Below are positions 5,992 through 6,586 of a stretch of 6,586 nucleotides of DNA, one piece after another. The stretch covers positions 1 to 6,586 of the forward strand of contig JAISHZ010000233.1 of the NCBI GenBank assembly GCA_031262285.1. The letters are read 5' to 3'. Each line of letters starts with the position of its first letter. The stretch's first letter is position 1. This stretch comes from Lachnospiraceae bacterium. Lineage in GTDB: Bacteria > Bacillota_A > Clostridia > Lachnospirales > Lachnospiraceae. Made by a program: the position numbers and the translations under genes. The notes beneath the pieces are model-generated. The model searched no databases. It was given only the letters and a program-made list of their open reading frames with translations, and was not told where the DNA came from.

Positions 5992-6465
5992 CTATCGTAT
6001 GTATTCAATCGTAAAATCAGGATCGTTTGGCTCTTCACCGTGAAGGAAGGTGATGATCACTTGGATACATTGATAGGACCGGGAATAGTATTCTTTTGCA
6101 GTAGCGGCAACCTCTTCATCATAGGAATCACTTCCGTAGAGTGTATGGTATAAAGTGACAGCATCTGTCATATGTGCGCTTGCATCATCCGAAAGCTTTT
6201 CTAAATAATCGAATTCTTCCGGAAAAGATACTGCTGCGAATTCGCGAAATTCCATTTCCAATTCATCAAGATTAGATAGCAACTGTGCGGTCGCATTCTC
6301 TAAGAGTGGATCAATGTCATTGATTGCAGTGTCGATCTGTGAGATCCGAACACAGAAGGCATCTATCTTTTCACGAAATTCTGACAGAGCCGAATGGGAG
6401 CTACAAGAAACGCAACACATAATAGCGACGAATACAAAGACAAGAAACATTCGAGTGTACTTCAA
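5992..6465 (-). CDS. Small lipoprotein of unknown function (TTG start)
   Basis: With the TTG start at 6463-6465 the product has 157 residues. A lipoprotein signal peptide is clear: basic head MKYTR, a hydrophobic core at 6-18, then CVSC with the lipidated cysteine at 21. The -3 cysteine is less usual than leucine, which lowers certainty slightly. The mature part is acidic and predicted largely helical by eye, with segments rich in Leu, Glu and Asp at about 26-77 and 84-142, and a conserved-looking LHGEEPNDPD near the end (141-150). As I recall, similar uncharacterised lipoproteins occur in Lachnospiraceae; I cannot verify this here. It would be anchored outside the cytoplasmic membrane. The frame stays open upstream to 6528, but that part overlaps the promoter and is not likely translated. 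The gene converges on its plus-strand neighbours and has its own promoter and terminator. Confidence 0.8.
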   Translation of the reverse strand: MKYTRMFLVFVFVAIMCCVSCSSHSALSEFREKIDAFCVRISQIDTAINDIDPLLENATAQLLSNLDELEMEFREFAAVSFPEEFDYLEKLSDDASAHMTDAVTLYHTLYGSDSYDEEVAATAKEYYSRSYQCIQVIITFLHGEEPNDPDFTIEYIR

Positions 6466-6470
6466 AGGGA

Positions 6471-6478
6471 TTTCCTCC
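6471..6478 (-). promoter_or_regulatory. Shine-Dalgarno GGAGGAAA that fixes the TTG start
   Basis: On the minus strand GGAGG (6478-6474) lies eight bases before the TTG at 6465. The in-frame ATG at 6480-6478 overlaps this site and has no Shine-Dalgarno of its own, so TTG is the better start and gives a normal lipoprotein signal peptide. Confidence 0.75.
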
Positions 6479-6499
6479 ATTTCTGATGATAACATTACG

Positions 6500-6528
6500 A
6501 ATGTAGCATATTTTATCGTTATTTGCAA
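6500..6528 (-). promoter_or_regulatory. Sigma-A promoter of the lipoprotein gene
   Basis: On the minus strand TTGCAA (6528-6523) and TACATT (6505-6500) are separated by exactly 17 bp, with TG one base before the -10 (extended -10). Transcription would start near 6493, about 28 nt before the TTG start. This placement also argues against translation from 6528. Confidence 0.7.
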
Positions 6529-6586
6529 TCACTATATAGAACCCAAAGCGTTCAATTGAGTTACTTGTATAACGTTTTCGAATTAG

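Noticed and set aside
6314..6559. Plus-strand 81-codon open frame opposite the lipoprotein gene
   Set aside because: It lies antisense to the lipoprotein and its promoter, has no good ribosome binding site, and its product shows no recognisable family or membrane pattern.
6552..6576. Short palindromes TCAATTGA (6552-6559) and AACGTT (6571-6576) near the right edge
   Set aside because: They are too short to mean anything alone, and the neighbouring sequence is cut off by the window end.

Overview
The window looks like ordinary chromosome from a low-to-mid GC anaerobic Firmicute, most likely class Clostridia and possibly Lachnospiraceae-like. Three things point there: a NifU-like scaffold gene followed by a GGGtGRT-family gene, a pair typical of Clostridia and other anaerobes; the trkA-trkH pair with strong AGGAGG-type ribosome binding sites; and short intergenic gaps with classical Rho-independent terminators. 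The species cannot be named from the sequence. No phage, insertion sequence, CRISPR array, tRNA or rRNA is visible.

Layout, left to right. (1) 1-1334: the 3' end of an iron-sulfur scaffold (NifU-like) gene, then a complete GGGtGRT-family gene 17 nt downstream, closed by a strong 13-bp terminator hairpin. (2) 1357-4244: a promoter with an extended -10 element, then trkA and trkH 19 nt apart. Together they encode a regulated potassium uptake system: a two-RCK-domain cytoplasmic gating protein and its membrane pore. (3) 4257-5356: a near-consensus promoter, a 5' leader hairpin, and two overlapping genes for small membrane proteins (DUF4190-like and DUF2752-like), ending in a probable terminator. 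(4) 5357-5819: an AT-rich inverted repeat, an extended -10 promoter and a Tic20/DUF4870-like small membrane protein. The last nine codons of that gene, including its stop, are tandemly duplicated. (5) 5820-5936: gene-free, with a 10-bp tandem repeat. (6) 5937-6528, minus strand: a lipoprotein gene that converges on the plus-strand genes, with a clear promoter, a TTG start chosen by its Shine-Dalgarno, and its own terminator.

Functionally, the left part concerns iron-sulfur protein biogenesis (with a partner of unknown role) and the middle concerns potassium homeostasis. The right part is a run of uncharacterised envelope proteins. I see no strong evidence for an entirely new multi-gene system. 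The items most worth a second look are the in-frame duplication of a gene end including its stop codon, the AT-rich palindrome, the orphan envelope-protein cluster, the unsolved role of the GGGtGRT protein, and the start correction of the lipoprotein.
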